28,130 nucleotides of DNA from Pseudomonadota bacterium (GTDB lineage Bacteria > Pseudomonadota > Alphaproteobacteria > Caulobacterales > Aquidulcibacteraceae), in contig JAEYPY010000042.1 in NCBI GenBank assembly GCA_023410295.1, forward strand, positions 1 through 28,130, in the 5' to 3' direction. The notes under the pieces are model-generated. The model was not told where the DNA came from and searched no databases. It worked only from the letters and a program-made list of their open reading frames with translations. Shown one piece after another: positions 7,546 through 15,490 of this stretch; the stretch's first letter is position 1, and each line of letters begins with the position of its first letter. Position numbers and translations under genes: made by a program.

Positions 7546-8028
7546 ATGACCCGCATCGCATTGATCGCCCTCGCCGCGCTCGCGGCGAGCGGTTCGACGG
7601 TTCAGCATTTCGTCACTGAGGACGCGCCGGATTCCACGCTCGCCGCCATCGAGCAGGCGCGCGTCCGCGAATGCCCGGCCGGGCGCACGCTGCAGGAGGC
7701 GCGCATTGGCAGCGACAACGACTCGCGCGGCGTCACCATCGAGGACATCGCGCTGACCCCGCTCGCCAGTGATTCCTCACGCGCGCTGCGGCTGCGCCGG
7801 CTCACCATTGCGCCGGGCGGCGCGGTCGCCTGGCACACGCACGAAGCCACTCAAGGCATGGCGCTCCTCGTCTCCGGCCAAGCCACCGAATTCCGCAACA
7901 CCTGCCTCGACCCGATCCGCTACCGCGCCGGCGACATCGCCCCCGAAACCACCACCACCGCCCACGGCTGGCGCAACGAAAGCGATGAACCCGCCGTCTT
8001 CCTGGTGATGCACGTGGTGCAGCGCTAG
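7546..8028 (+). CDS. Secreted cupin-domain protein
   Basis: A 160-residue protein with a short N-terminal signal sequence (MTRIALIALAALAASGS) and one cupin domain. The cupin metal motif is visible as APGGAVAWHTHEATQGMALLVSGQ-like sequence around residues 89-112, with His97 and His99 as probable metal ligands. YRAGDIAPETTTTAHGWRNE then forms the second cupin motif, with a further His. I start at 7546, where GGGAGGGG precedes the ATG by two bases; an ATG 21 bases upstream has no such site. The ligand or substrate is unknown. It is probably periplasmic. The stop codon shares the palindrome CTAG with the stop of the convergent membrane protein gene. Confidence 0.78.
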   Translation: MTRIALIALAALAASGSTVQHFVTEDAPDSTLAAIEQARVRECPAGRTLQEARIGSDNDSRGVTIEDIALTPLASDSSRALRLRRLTIAPGGAVAWHTHEATQGMALLVSGQATEFRNTCLDPIRYRAGDIAPETTTTAHGWRNESDEPAVFLVMHVVQR

Positions 8029-8519
8029 TCGAGACTAACCGGTGGGAATAGTAGATCGGCGACTTTGGTGATTAGCCACAGATAGAGGAACGGAAGCAAA
8101 CCGGTCAGCGGCACCGCTGCAACGAGAAGAAGCCCCCAATTGCCTCCCTGCACGACGGCCATCACGCTCGCCACCAAACCAACGACGATGGCCACGGGAG
8201 CAAGAATTCGGACGATCTTCTTCAGCGCATCTGCAATCACCGGAGACCATGGCGCGACCGATGCACCGGCCTTTTCGGACAATCTCCGGTCTCGGCTGAT
8301 CCGACGCATGACAATCAGCGAACCGATTCCCAGGAAGCCTCCCAGATAAACTGTCCACCAGACTAGCGTCGTCCGAAATAGATCTGGCGCAAGAAAAAAC
8401 ACTACTGCGGCGCTGGGAGCCATCAGCAAGAGGATCATCACGCCTATCTTATTGAGAACTGCCCATTGCGGGTACATCCAGAGCAGAACAAGTCCGCCCA
8501 AGAGAACCAGCTCGACCAA
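8025..8519 (-). CDS. Hypothetical multi-pass membrane protein
   Basis: I do not recognise this family. From a TTG at 8517-8519 it encodes 164 residues with about five hydrophobic segments (roughly residues 3-15, 24-45, 50-72, 103-123, 125-150) and a charged cytoplasmic-looking loop (MRRISRDRRLSEKAG) in the middle. The ATG at 8576 would add 19 Arg-rich residues read out of frame through the peptidase gene, so I prefer the TTG, which has GGGGA about eleven bases upstream; the start remains uncertain. Base composition is poorer in G+C than its neighbours (29 of 60 in 8041-8100), a possible sign of different origin or relaxed selection. It lies directly downstream of the M23 peptidase and may be cotranscribed with it. 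Confidence 0.6.
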   Translation of the reverse strand: MVELVLLGGLVLLWMYPQWAVLNKIGVMILLLMAPSAAVVFFLAPDLFRTTLVWWTVYLGGFLGIGSLIVMRRISRDRRLSEKAGASVAPWSPVIADALKKIVRILAPVAIVVGLVASVMAVVQGGNWGLLLVAAVPLTGLLPFLYLWLITKVADLLFPPVSLD

Positions 8520-8523
8520 CGGC

Positions 8524-9444
8524 TTAGTTCCCCGCCAGCAATTCCGCCCGCGCGCGCGCCAAGCCTTCGACCGCAACGCTCGGATCGAGCTGGCGTTCGC
8601 GCCATTTCATGCGCCAGCACAGATGCGGGCCGGTTGCGCGTCCGCTGGAGCCGACGGCGCCGATCACCTCGCCCTGCTCAACACGGTCGCCGACAGCCAC
8701 ATCGAGCCGGCTCATGTGCAGGTACATCGTGATGAGCCCCTGCCCGTGGTCGATAAATACGAGCCCGCCTTCGTAATGCATGTCCGGCTGCGCCAGCGTG
8801 ACGATTCCCGCGGCCGGCGCGCGGATCGACGTGCCCGCAGGCGCGGCGATGTCGTAGCCGAAGTGCGGCGAGGCCGGCACGCCGTTGAGAATGCGTTGAT
8901 TGCCCCACGTACCGGAAACGCGCCCGCCTTCGACCGGAATGATGAAACCGTCGAGAAAGCCGGTGATGCTCGCGGCGCTGTCCCAGCCTTCGCGCTTCAG
9001 CGCCGCTTCGCGCTGGATGCGCGCCAGCACTTCAGGATCCGTCGGCGTCACCGTCTGCTGCGGCAGGCCATCGACGCGCTGAATGTCGAACTCGCGCGGC
9101 GCGATCGTATAAGTTTGCGAAACCGATTGAGAGCCCTCGTGCAGGCCCACACGCATGGACGCCGGCGCATCGCGCGTGAATCCGATCACGGCCCAGCCGT
9201 CCGCATCCGTTCGCGTTACCGCTTCATCATTGATGCGCACTTCCGCGCCCGGCGTGCCGCGGCACAATACAGTGCCGCCCTGCGTGAACGAACCGGCGCA
9301 ACTGAGACTGAGCGGACGCGGATCCGGCGTGGTTTCATGACGCGGATGCGTTTCCGCGACTGGCGGCGTGTCAGGCAGCGCCGGCGCCTCCGCCGCGGCG
9401 CACGCAGCCAACAATAAAGCCGCGATCCCCGCCAGCACTCTCAT
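8524..9444 (-). CDS. M23 (LytM-type) peptidase lipoprotein with Cys in the HxH motif
   Basis: A 306-residue envelope protein. It begins with a lipoprotein signal, ALLLAAC, making Cys15 the probable lipidated residue. A middle region (about 45-115) resembles a small beta domain. The peptidase domain spans about 165-290: ASPHFGYDIAAPAGT (192-206) gives His194 and Asp198 as zinc ligands, LHMS has His243, and GPHLCW (272-277) replaces the usual GPHLHW. The second His of HxH, normally a zinc ligand, is therefore Cys276. I have seen HLCW in related alphaproteobacterial proteins from memory, so it may still be an active endopeptidase cutting peptidoglycan cross-links, or a regulator like EnvC. The start overlaps the DUF2093 stop (ATGA), so the two are translationally coupled. 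Confidence 0.88.
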   Translation of the reverse strand: MRVLAGIAALLLAACAAAEAPALPDTPPVAETHPRHETTPDPRPLSLSCAGSFTQGGTVLCRGTPGAEVRINDEAVTRTDADGWAVIGFTRDAPASMRVGLHEGSQSVSQTYTIAPREFDIQRVDGLPQQTVTPTDPEVLARIQREAALKREGWDSAASITGFLDGFIIPVEGGRVSGTWGNQRILNGVPASPHFGYDIAAPAGTSIRAPAAGIVTLAQPDMHYEGGLVFIDHGQGLITMYLHMSRLDVAVGDRVEQGEVIGAVGSSGRATGPHLCWRMKWRERQLDPSVAVEGLARARAELLAGN

Positions 9445-9659
9445 GAGCCTTTCCCCGCGAGTTCTTTCCAGCGCTGCGTCGCTTCGGCCGGGCCGCGATA
9501 GGCTTCCTGAAGGTCAACGTTCCAGTAGCGCAACTCATCCAGCGGAATGCGTTCGCCCGTGACCGCGCAGCGCACATGCGTGCCCTGCTTCAGGATCGTG
9601 ATCTCATTGTCTCCATAATGGAGCTTGGCCTCTGGCCCGCCCGGATCGTGCTTATTCAT
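9441..9659 (-). CDS. DUF2093 domain protein
   Basis: A 72-residue protein with the hallmark DUF2093 core, THVRCAVTGERIPLDELRYW (27-46), followed by NVDLQEAYRGPAEA (47-60). The family is small, soluble and typical of alphaproteobacteria; the function is unknown. The Cys31 and the CAVTG turn look like half of a zinc or rubredoxin-like knuckle, but only one Cys is present. I choose the ATG at 9657-9659; the longer frame upstream to 9764 overlaps the promoter region of the SulP gene. A GGGAGG sequence lies 13 bases upstream, further than usual. The stop overlaps the start of the M23 peptidase gene by four bases, suggesting the pair form one operon. Confidence 0.85.
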   Translation of the reverse strand: MNKHDPGGPEAKLHYGDNEITILKQGTHVRCAVTGERIPLDELRYWNVDLQEAYRGPAEATQRWKELAGKGS

Positions 9660-9757
9660 GCCGGCAATGTAGCCTCCCAAAGCGCTTGCGTCATCCCGCG
9701 GCGCCGACGGCCCTTTGCCTTTCGCCGCGCGAAGTTCCATCATTTCGGACGACTCAC

Positions 9758-11488
9758 ATGACACATTCCGCCGAGCCGAGCAGCCCCGCGCCCTCCTTCT
9801 GGCGCGACTGGCGCTTGTTCATTCCGAAGTCGGTCACCGTGCTCGCGCAGGAAGGCTATTCCGCAGCGAAGCTGCGGGCTGACGTCTTGGCGGGCCTGAC
9901 GGTCGCGATCGTCGCCGTGCCGCTGGCGATGGCCATCGCCATCGCTTCGGGTGTAACGCCGGCGCAGGGGCTGGTCACCGCCGTCGTCGCCGGCTTTCTC
10001 ATCTCCGCGCTCGGCGGCGCCCGCTTCCAGATCGGCGGGCCGACCGGCGCCTTCATCGTCGTCGTCTACGGCGTGGTGCAAGAGTTCGGCTACGATGGCC
10101 TCGCGTTGGCGACGATGATGGCGGGCGTCATTCTCGTCATCGCCGGGCTGCTGCGCGTCGGCAACTGGATCAAGTATATCCCCGAGCCCGTCGTCACCGG
10201 CTTCACCGCCGGCATCGCCGTCATCATCTTCACCAGTCAGCTGCGCGATCTCTTCGGCCTGGAGATGGACGAGGTGCCCGCCGAGTTCATCGAGAAGATC
10301 ACCGCGCTTTGGGCCGCGCGCGAGACGTTGAACCTCTGGGCCTTCGGCCTGGCCGGCGCCGCGCTCGCGACCATCGTACTGCTGCAACGCCACCTGCCTC
10401 GCTGGCCTTCGCTGCTGATCGCCGTCGCCGGGGCAACGTTGGCCGTGTGGGCGCTGGGCTTGCCGGTCGAAACAATCGGCTCGCGCTTCGGCGCGGAAGC
10501 CGCGGCTTCGTTTCCGGCAATTGGCCTTCCCGCCGTCAGCATCGAACGTGTGCAGCAGCTGATGCCGTCAGCCTTGACCATCGCCTTCCTCGCCGGCGTC
10601 GAAAGCCTGCTCTCGGCCATGGTCGCCGACGGCATGACCGGGCGGCGCCACCGCTCCAATTGCGAGATCGTGGCGCAGGGCATCGCCAATGTCGCCGCGC
10701 CGATCTTCGGCGGCATTTCCGCCACCGGCGCCATCGCCCGCACCGCCACCAATATCCGCGCCGGCGCGCAAACACCGCTCGCCGGCATCTTTCACGCCGT
10801 CTTCGTGCTGATCTTCATGCTGGCCCTCGGCCCCATGATTGCGCTCGTGCCGCTCGCGAGCCTCGCCGCCGTGCTCACCATCGTTGCCTGGAACATGAGC
10901 GAGCGCGAGCGTTTCAAGCTTATGCTGTTCGGCCCGGCAGGCGATCGGATCGTGCTTGTGGCGACGTTCCTATTGACGGTGCTGGTCGATCTCACCATCG
11001 CCATCGAAGTCGGCGTCGTGCTGGCGGCGATCATCTTCATGCACCGCATGGCCGAAGCCACCGCCGTCCAGCGGGGCGTATCATTGCTCGAGCGCGATCA
11101 GGACGATTTCGCCCGCCCGCGCACCGAGTATGAAGCGCGGGCCGAGCTGCCGCGGAATGTCGAAGTGTTCGAGTTGCAGGGACCGCTCTTTTTCGGCGCC
11201 GCAAGCCGCCTCAACGATGCATTCGAGGCCGCCTTCCCGCCGCCCCGCGCCTTCGTGCTGCGATTCCGCAATGTGCCCCTCGCTGACGCATCTGGCGCCA
11301 ATGCGCTGGAGCGCTTCCTCAAGCGCTGCCGCAGCCACAACGTCACGGTGGTGTTTTCCGAACTCTGGCCAAGCGTGCGCACAACGCTCCATCAGCTTGG
11401 CCTGACCCAGCACGCAGAGATCGCCGACACCTACGCCGACGCCATCACCGTCGCCGCCCTCGCCGCAGAAAAACCGCGAGAAAGCTAA
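9758..11488 (+). CDS. SulP family anion transporter with STAS domain
   Basis: A 576-residue SulP/SLC26-type permease. The N-terminal membrane domain (about 30-430) includes LRADVLAGLTVAIVAVPLAMAIAIASGV, the family's first two helices, then FQIGGPTGAFIVVV (a conserved helix-3 anion-site motif) and IFGGISATGAIARTATNIRAGAQTP (the conserved helix-10 block). The C-terminal STAS domain (about 465-570) contains EVFELQGPLFFGAA and LRFRNVPLADASGANALERF, with the Asp-Ala-Ser-Gly loop typical of STAS. The substrate could be sulfate, bicarbonate or another anion; no carbonic anhydrase or sulfur gene neighbours it, so it cannot be chosen. I start at MTHSAEP (9758) rather than at 9686, since the latter would overlap the divergent promoter zone. 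It is convergent with the Rieske gene three bases away. Confidence 0.9.
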   Translation: MTHSAEPSSPAPSFWRDWRLFIPKSVTVLAQEGYSAAKLRADVLAGLTVAIVAVPLAMAIAIASGVTPAQGLVTAVVAGFLISALGGARFQIGGPTGAFIVVVYGVVQEFGYDGLALATMMAGVILVIAGLLRVGNWIKYIPEPVVTGFTAGIAVIIFTSQLRDLFGLEMDEVPAEFIEKITALWAARETLNLWAFGLAGAALATIVLLQRHLPRWPSLLIAVAGATLAVWALGLPVETIGSRFGAEAAASFPAIGLPAVSIERVQQLMPSALTIAFLAGVESLLSAMVADGMTGRRHRSNCEIVAQGIANVAAPIFGGISATGAIARTATNIRAGAQTPLAGIFHAVFVLIFMLALGPMIALVPLASLAAVLTIVAWNMSERERFKLMLFGPAGDRIVLVATFLLTVLVDLTIAIEVGVVLAAIIFMHRMAEATAVQRGVSLLERDQDDFARPRTEYEARAELPRNVEVFELQGPLFFGAASRLNDAFEAAFPPPRAFVLRFRNVPLADASGANALERFLKRCRSHNVTVVFSELWPSVRTTLHQLGLTQHAEIADTYADAITVAALAAEKPRES

Positions 11489-11491
11489 CGC

Positions 11492-12601
11492 CTACGGCGC
11501 GTGCTCGAGGTTCGCTTCCGGGATCAGCGCCCGCATGCGCTTGGTGAACGATATGAGGCACACTTCGTTGGGCGACAGCGGGCCCGACGAATAGCTCGAT
11601 GACGTCATCCCATCCTGCACGCCTTCAATCAGCGAAGTATCTTCGGCATTGACCTGCCGGTTGATGCGCCAATTGAGATAGCGCGCGGCGTTGAGTTCGC
11701 GGCTCTGCTCCGGATGCACGTAAGCGATCTCGCGGATCATCGTCTCCGTCGCCGAGACCGGGATGAACTGCATGAAGTCCACCTGGTCCGGATAGATATC
11801 AAACGCGACATTCGGCCAGAGCTTGTAATAGAGCCATTTGCGCCGGCGATCAGAGGGAATGTGCGTCAGCGATCCGAGCAAGCTTTGATAGGCGCACTCG
11901 GACCAATTCTCCGACCTGTTCTGCTGCAGTTCGCCGGACATCCGGTCCACCCACTCGCGCGCCTCGATCTTATACGTCGCGCCGAACAGCCGCGTCAGGC
12001 CCGGGTGCGCCACCTGGATGTGCATGCCGTCGGAATAATTGTCGCCCACGTTCTTCCAGTTCACGCGCCGCGGCCGCAGCGTGACACGCCCGTTCGGCAC
12101 AAGGCGCTCCATTTCGTAAGGCGCGATCTCATCCGCGTAGGGCGCCATCATCTCCGCAACGCTCGGCCCATCGCCGCCTAAACGCACAAAGATGAAGCCG
12201 TGAAAGATCTCCTGCTCGACCGGCTTCAGCCCATGCGCTGCATAGTCTAGCCCCTCAAAACCCTGCCATTTCGGCACGTTCACCAGCTTGCCATCGAGCC
12301 CATAGCTCCACGCGTGATAAGGGCAGACGAGCCGATGCCCGCATGAGCCGCGTGGCTCCGGCGCAAGCTTTGCGGCGCGATGGCGGCAGACATTGTGAAA
12401 GCTCCTCACCACGCCATCTGCGCCGCGCAGCGTGAGGATGCGCTCGCCGAGAAAATCCAGCGTGACGTAATCGCCCGCGTTTGGCGCATCGTTGACGTGG
12501 CCGACGATCTGCCAGGCCGCGCGGAAGATCTTCTCGCGCTCCAGTTCGAAAAAGCGCGGATCGGTGTAGGTCCACGCCGGCAGACTGCTGATTGCGTTCA
12601 C
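11492..12601 (-). CDS. Rieske-type ring-hydroxylating oxygenase, alpha subunit (substrate unknown)
   Basis: A 369-residue Rieske non-heme iron oxygenase. The Rieske [2Fe-2S] ligands are Cys72/His74 (NVCRHRAAKL) and Cys93/His96 (LVCPYHAWSY). The catalytic domain has the mononuclear iron and electron-bridge motif NYSDGMHIQVAH (188-199: Asp191 bridge, His194 and His199 ligands), with a late Asp in VQDGM as the probable third ligand. Overall it resembles the choline/carnitine-monooxygenase and aromatic-dioxygenase branch. I start at the GTG at 12599-12601, preceded by GAGGAG at about six bases. No ferredoxin or reductase gene is in the window, so the electron donor must be encoded elsewhere. The gene is divergent from an APC permease, which might import its substrate, but this is only a neighbourhood inference. 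Confidence 0.88.
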   Translation of the reverse strand: MNAISSLPAWTYTDPRFFELEREKIFRAAWQIVGHVNDAPNAGDYVTLDFLGERILTLRGADGVVRSFHNVCRHRAAKLAPEPRGSCGHRLVCPYHAWSYGLDGKLVNVPKWQGFEGLDYAAHGLKPVEQEIFHGFIFVRLGGDGPSVAEMMAPYADEIAPYEMERLVPNGRVTLRPRRVNWKNVGDNYSDGMHIQVAHPGLTRLFGATYKIEAREWVDRMSGELQQNRSENWSECAYQSLLGSLTHIPSDRRRKWLYYKLWPNVAFDIYPDQVDFMQFIPVSATETMIREIAYVHPEQSRELNAARYLNWRINRQVNAEDTSLIEGVQDGMTSSSYSSGPLSPNEVCLISFTKRMRALIPEANLEHAP

Positions 12602-12688
12602 GCGGGGCTCCTCACGAGGTGATTGTGCCCGCCGCGAGCGCGCCTGCCAACCACTAGCCATCCCGCGCGCATGCGACCATGCTGCGGC

Positions 12689-14002
12689 ATGAGCGAAAGC
12701 GAACGCGCAACGAAACCGCTGGGGTTCTGGGCCTGCTGGTCGCTGACCGTCGGCGTCATGATCGGCTCCGGCGTCTTCATGTTGCCGGCCGTGCTGGCGC
12801 CGTACGGGCTGATTTCGTTTGGCGGTTGGCTAATCACCGGCGGCGGCTCGATCCTCTTGGCGCTCGTACTCGGCCGCCTCGCCGCACGCACCACGCGCAC
12901 CGGCGGGCCATATGTCTATGCCCGCGACGCGTTTGGTGAACTCACCGGCTTTCTCGTCGCCTGGGGTTATTGGGCATCCTACTGGATCGCCATTCCGGCC
13001 ATCGCCATCGCCTTCGTCGGCTATCTCGCGGTGTTCGTGCCCGCGATTGGCGACAGCGCGGTGCTGCAAGCGAGCGCTGCTCTCGCTCTCATCTGGTCTC
13101 TGACGCTGATCGCCATCCGCGGCGTGCGCGAATCCGCGGCGGTGCAGATCGGCATGACGTTCTTGAAGCTCGCGCCGCTGCTGCTGGTGATCGCGCTCGG
13201 CTTCGCGGCCGGCGACGCCGCCAATCTGCCGCCCATCAATCCGGGCGGCGCCGGCATCGCCTCCGCGCTTGCGGCGACGACATTGCTGACGATGTGGGCG
13301 TTCAGCGGGCTCGAGGCTGGCGTCATCCCCGCCGACAGCGTCGCCGACAGCAAGCGCACGATGCCGCGCGCCGTGGTGATCGGCACGATCACCGTCACGA
13401 TCGTTTATCTCGCCGCCACCGCGGCGGTGATGCTGCTGGTGCCGGCCGAACAGCTTGCGCAATCAACCTCGCCCTTCGCCGACGCGGCGCGCGGACTCGG
13501 GCCCTGGGGTCCGGACCTCATCGCTGCTGGCGCGCTCGCGGCGACTGCGGGTTCGCTCAACGGCTGCATCTTTATCGCCGGCCAGCTGCCGATGGCTGCA
13601 GCGCTTGACCGCGCCGCGCCTTCGCTGTTCGCGGCGCGCAATGCCGGCGGTTCGCCGACCGCGGCGCTACTGCTATCGGCAGCGCTCTCAAGCGTGCTGC
13701 TGCTGGCGAATTATTCGCGCGGCCTAATCGGCGCCTTCACGTTCCTCTTGATGATGGCGACGCTGACTGCGCTCGCGCCATTGCTCGTCAGCGCGCTCGC
13801 GGAGCTGCGCCATTCCTGGAAAAGTGCGCGCGCGTGGGCGCTGGTCGCGCTGCTGGCCGCCGCCTATTCAATATTCGCGATCATTGGCTCAGGCCTTGAA
13901 GTCATCGCTTGGGGCCTCGTGCTGGTGATCGCAGGTTTGCCGGTCTACTGGCTGCAAAAACGCACGCACGCGCCGGCATTGGCTCAAAACAGCGAGCCCT
14001 GA
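12689..14002 (+). CDS. APC family amino acid permease
   Basis: A 437-residue inner-membrane transporter of the amino acid-polyamine-organocation superfamily with about 12 helices. TVGVMIGSGVFMLP (residues 20-33) is the helix-1 substrate-binding motif of APC proteins. TGGPYVYARDAFGELTGFLVAW is the conserved helix-3 region, and MWAFSGLEAGVIPADSVADSKRTMPRA the helix-6/loop region with the Phe/Trp-Ser-Gly-Glu-type motif seen in AdiC-like antiporters. The substrate is not predictable; AdiC-like members exchange basic amino acids. The start at MSESERATKP is chosen over an upstream ATG at 12623 because the extra 22 residues are Pro/Arg/Cys-rich and unlike an APC N-terminus. The 3' end overlaps the convergent xseA gene by 19 bases. 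Confidence 0.9.
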   Translation: MSESERATKPLGFWACWSLTVGVMIGSGVFMLPAVLAPYGLISFGGWLITGGGSILLALVLGRLAARTTRTGGPYVYARDAFGELTGFLVAWGYWASYWIAIPAIAIAFVGYLAVFVPAIGDSAVLQASAALALIWSLTLIAIRGVRESAAVQIGMTFLKLAPLLLVIALGFAAGDAANLPPINPGGAGIASALAATTLLTMWAFSGLEAGVIPADSVADSKRTMPRAVVIGTITVTIVYLAATAAVMLLVPAEQLAQSTSPFADAARGLGPWGPDLIAAGALAATAGSLNGCIFIAGQLPMAAALDRAAPSLFAARNAGGSPTAALLLSAALSSVLLLANYSRGLIGAFTFLLMMATLTALAPLLVSALAELRHSWKSARAWALVALLAAAYSIFAIIGSGLEVIAWGLVLVIAGLPVYWLQKRTHAPALAQNSEP

Positions 14003-15417
14003 TCCCCGCCCGACTTGGGCTTCGCGCGCGGCTTTGCCGCTTCGCCCGCCAGCGGATCGATCACCGCCTTCTTGTGATCGTCCGCGAACGTAAGATCGAT
14101 CACGTCGCCAGTGTTAAGTTCCTTGGCCGAACGCACCAGCGTGCCGTCCTCCCGGTGCACCATGGCGAATCCACGCGCCAACACGCTCTTGTGCGACAGC
14201 GATTCAAGCATGCGCGCAGCGCCGTCGAGATGCTTGCGTTGTGCATCCAGGTTGCGCTGCATCGCCGGCTGCAAACGCGCGGCGGAGCGCGTCAGGTGCT
14301 CGCGGCGACGGATGATGTCTTGCGCCAAAGCCTCAGGCCGCAAGCGCGCGGCGATGCGATCGAGCTTCGACTGCGCCGCGCGCGTGTTGGTGACGAGCGC
14401 CGCGTTGAGCCGTTCGGCCGCGCGGTCATAGCGTTGACGCGGAATCTGCAGCAGCGCCTCAAGCCGCGGCAATCGCGCCGCCGCGGCGCGCAGTTCAGTC
14501 CGGCGCCGCTCAAGCCCGCGCACGAGGCCGTTCTTCAGCCGCCCTTCCAACGTCGTCACGCGCTGCACCAGTTCGGCGCGCACCGGCACAGCTTTCTCCG
14601 CCGCGCCCGTCGGCGTCGGCGCGCGCAAATCGGAGGCAAAGTCGATCAGCGTCGTATCCGTCTCGTGACCGACAGCGCTGATCAGCGGAATTCCGCTTTC
14701 CGCCGCCGCGCGCACCACGATCTCTTCATTGAACGCCCACAAATCCTCGATCGAGCCGCCGCCGCGCGCAACAATCAGAACGTCAGGGCGATCAGCGCCT
14801 TGCAGCGCATTGAAGCCCTTGATCGCGCGCGCCACTTGCCCCGCCGCTTCGGGCCCCTGCACCAGCACCGGCCAAAGAATCACGCGCCGCGGGAATCGTT
14901 CACCGAGGCGATGCAGGATGTCGCGGATGACAGCGCCGGTGGGCGAAGTCACCACGCCGATCGTGCGCGGCAAGTACGGGATCGGCTTTTTGCGCGCCGG
15001 CGCAAACAAGCCCTCCGCCGCCAGCTTTGCTTTCAGCTTTTCCAATTGCGCCAGCAGTGCGCCAACGCCGGCAGGCGCCATGCGCTCGGCGATCAGCTGA
15101 TATTGCGAGCGGCCGGGATAGGTGGAGAGCCGCCCTTCACAGACGACCTCCAAGCCTTCCTCCGGCTTGAAGTTCAGCATCTGCACGTTCGAGCGCCACA
15201 TCACCGTCGAGATGCACGCGTCCGCATCTTTGAGATCGACATAGAGGTGCCCGCTCTTGGCGATCAGCACGCGGCCCAGTTCGCCGCGCACGCGCACGCG
15301 GTCGAAATCGCGCTCCATCGTGCGCTTTACCGCCTGCGCCAGTTCGCTGACGCTGAGCTCGGGCAGATTGGAGCTGGCGGCGGTCGCCGGTTGGGCCGTC
15401 TCTGTCATGAGTTTCAT
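13984..15417 (-). CDS. xseA: Exodeoxyribonuclease VII large subunit
   Basis: XseA is the catalytic subunit of exonuclease VII, which degrades single-stranded DNA from both ends. The 477-residue protein has an N-terminal OB-fold (about 20-120: VRVRGELGRV...SGHLYVDLKD) and the catalytic domain (about 140-440) with PRTIGVVTSPTGAVIRDIL, VLIVARGGGSIEDLWAFNEE and ISAVGHETDTTLIDFASDLR, the last two being the metal-site motifs. A long helical region follows and then a C-terminal segment with VLARGFAMV and GDVIDLTFADD. The extreme C-terminus is Lys/Gly-rich. The start may instead be the ATG three codons downstream (15408); neither has a clear ribosome-binding site. The small subunit gene xseB is not in the window. 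Confidence 0.95.
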   Translation of the reverse strand: MKLMTETAQPATAASSNLPELSVSELAQAVKRTMERDFDRVRVRGELGRVLIAKSGHLYVDLKDADACISTVMWRSNVQMLNFKPEEGLEVVCEGRLSTYPGRSQYQLIAERMAPAGVGALLAQLEKLKAKLAAEGLFAPARKKPIPYLPRTIGVVTSPTGAVIRDILHRLGERFPRRVILWPVLVQGPEAAGQVARAIKGFNALQGADRPDVLIVARGGGSIEDLWAFNEEIVVRAAAESGIPLISAVGHETDTTLIDFASDLRAPTPTGAAEKAVPVRAELVQRVTTLEGRLKNGLVRGLERRRTELRAAAARLPRLEALLQIPRQRYDRAAERLNAALVTNTRAAQSKLDRIAARLRPEALAQDIIRRREHLTRSAARLQPAMQRNLDAQRKHLDGAARMLESLSHKSVLARGFAMVHREDGTLVRSAKELNTGDVIDLTFADDHKKAVIDPLAGEAAKPRAKPKSGGDQGSLF

Positions 15418-15490
15418 ATAAGCCGACTCGCGCGCCGGCGCCGGGGATGCTTAATAAAGCCGCTGCGGCTGTGGGGGCCGGGGGATCTCG

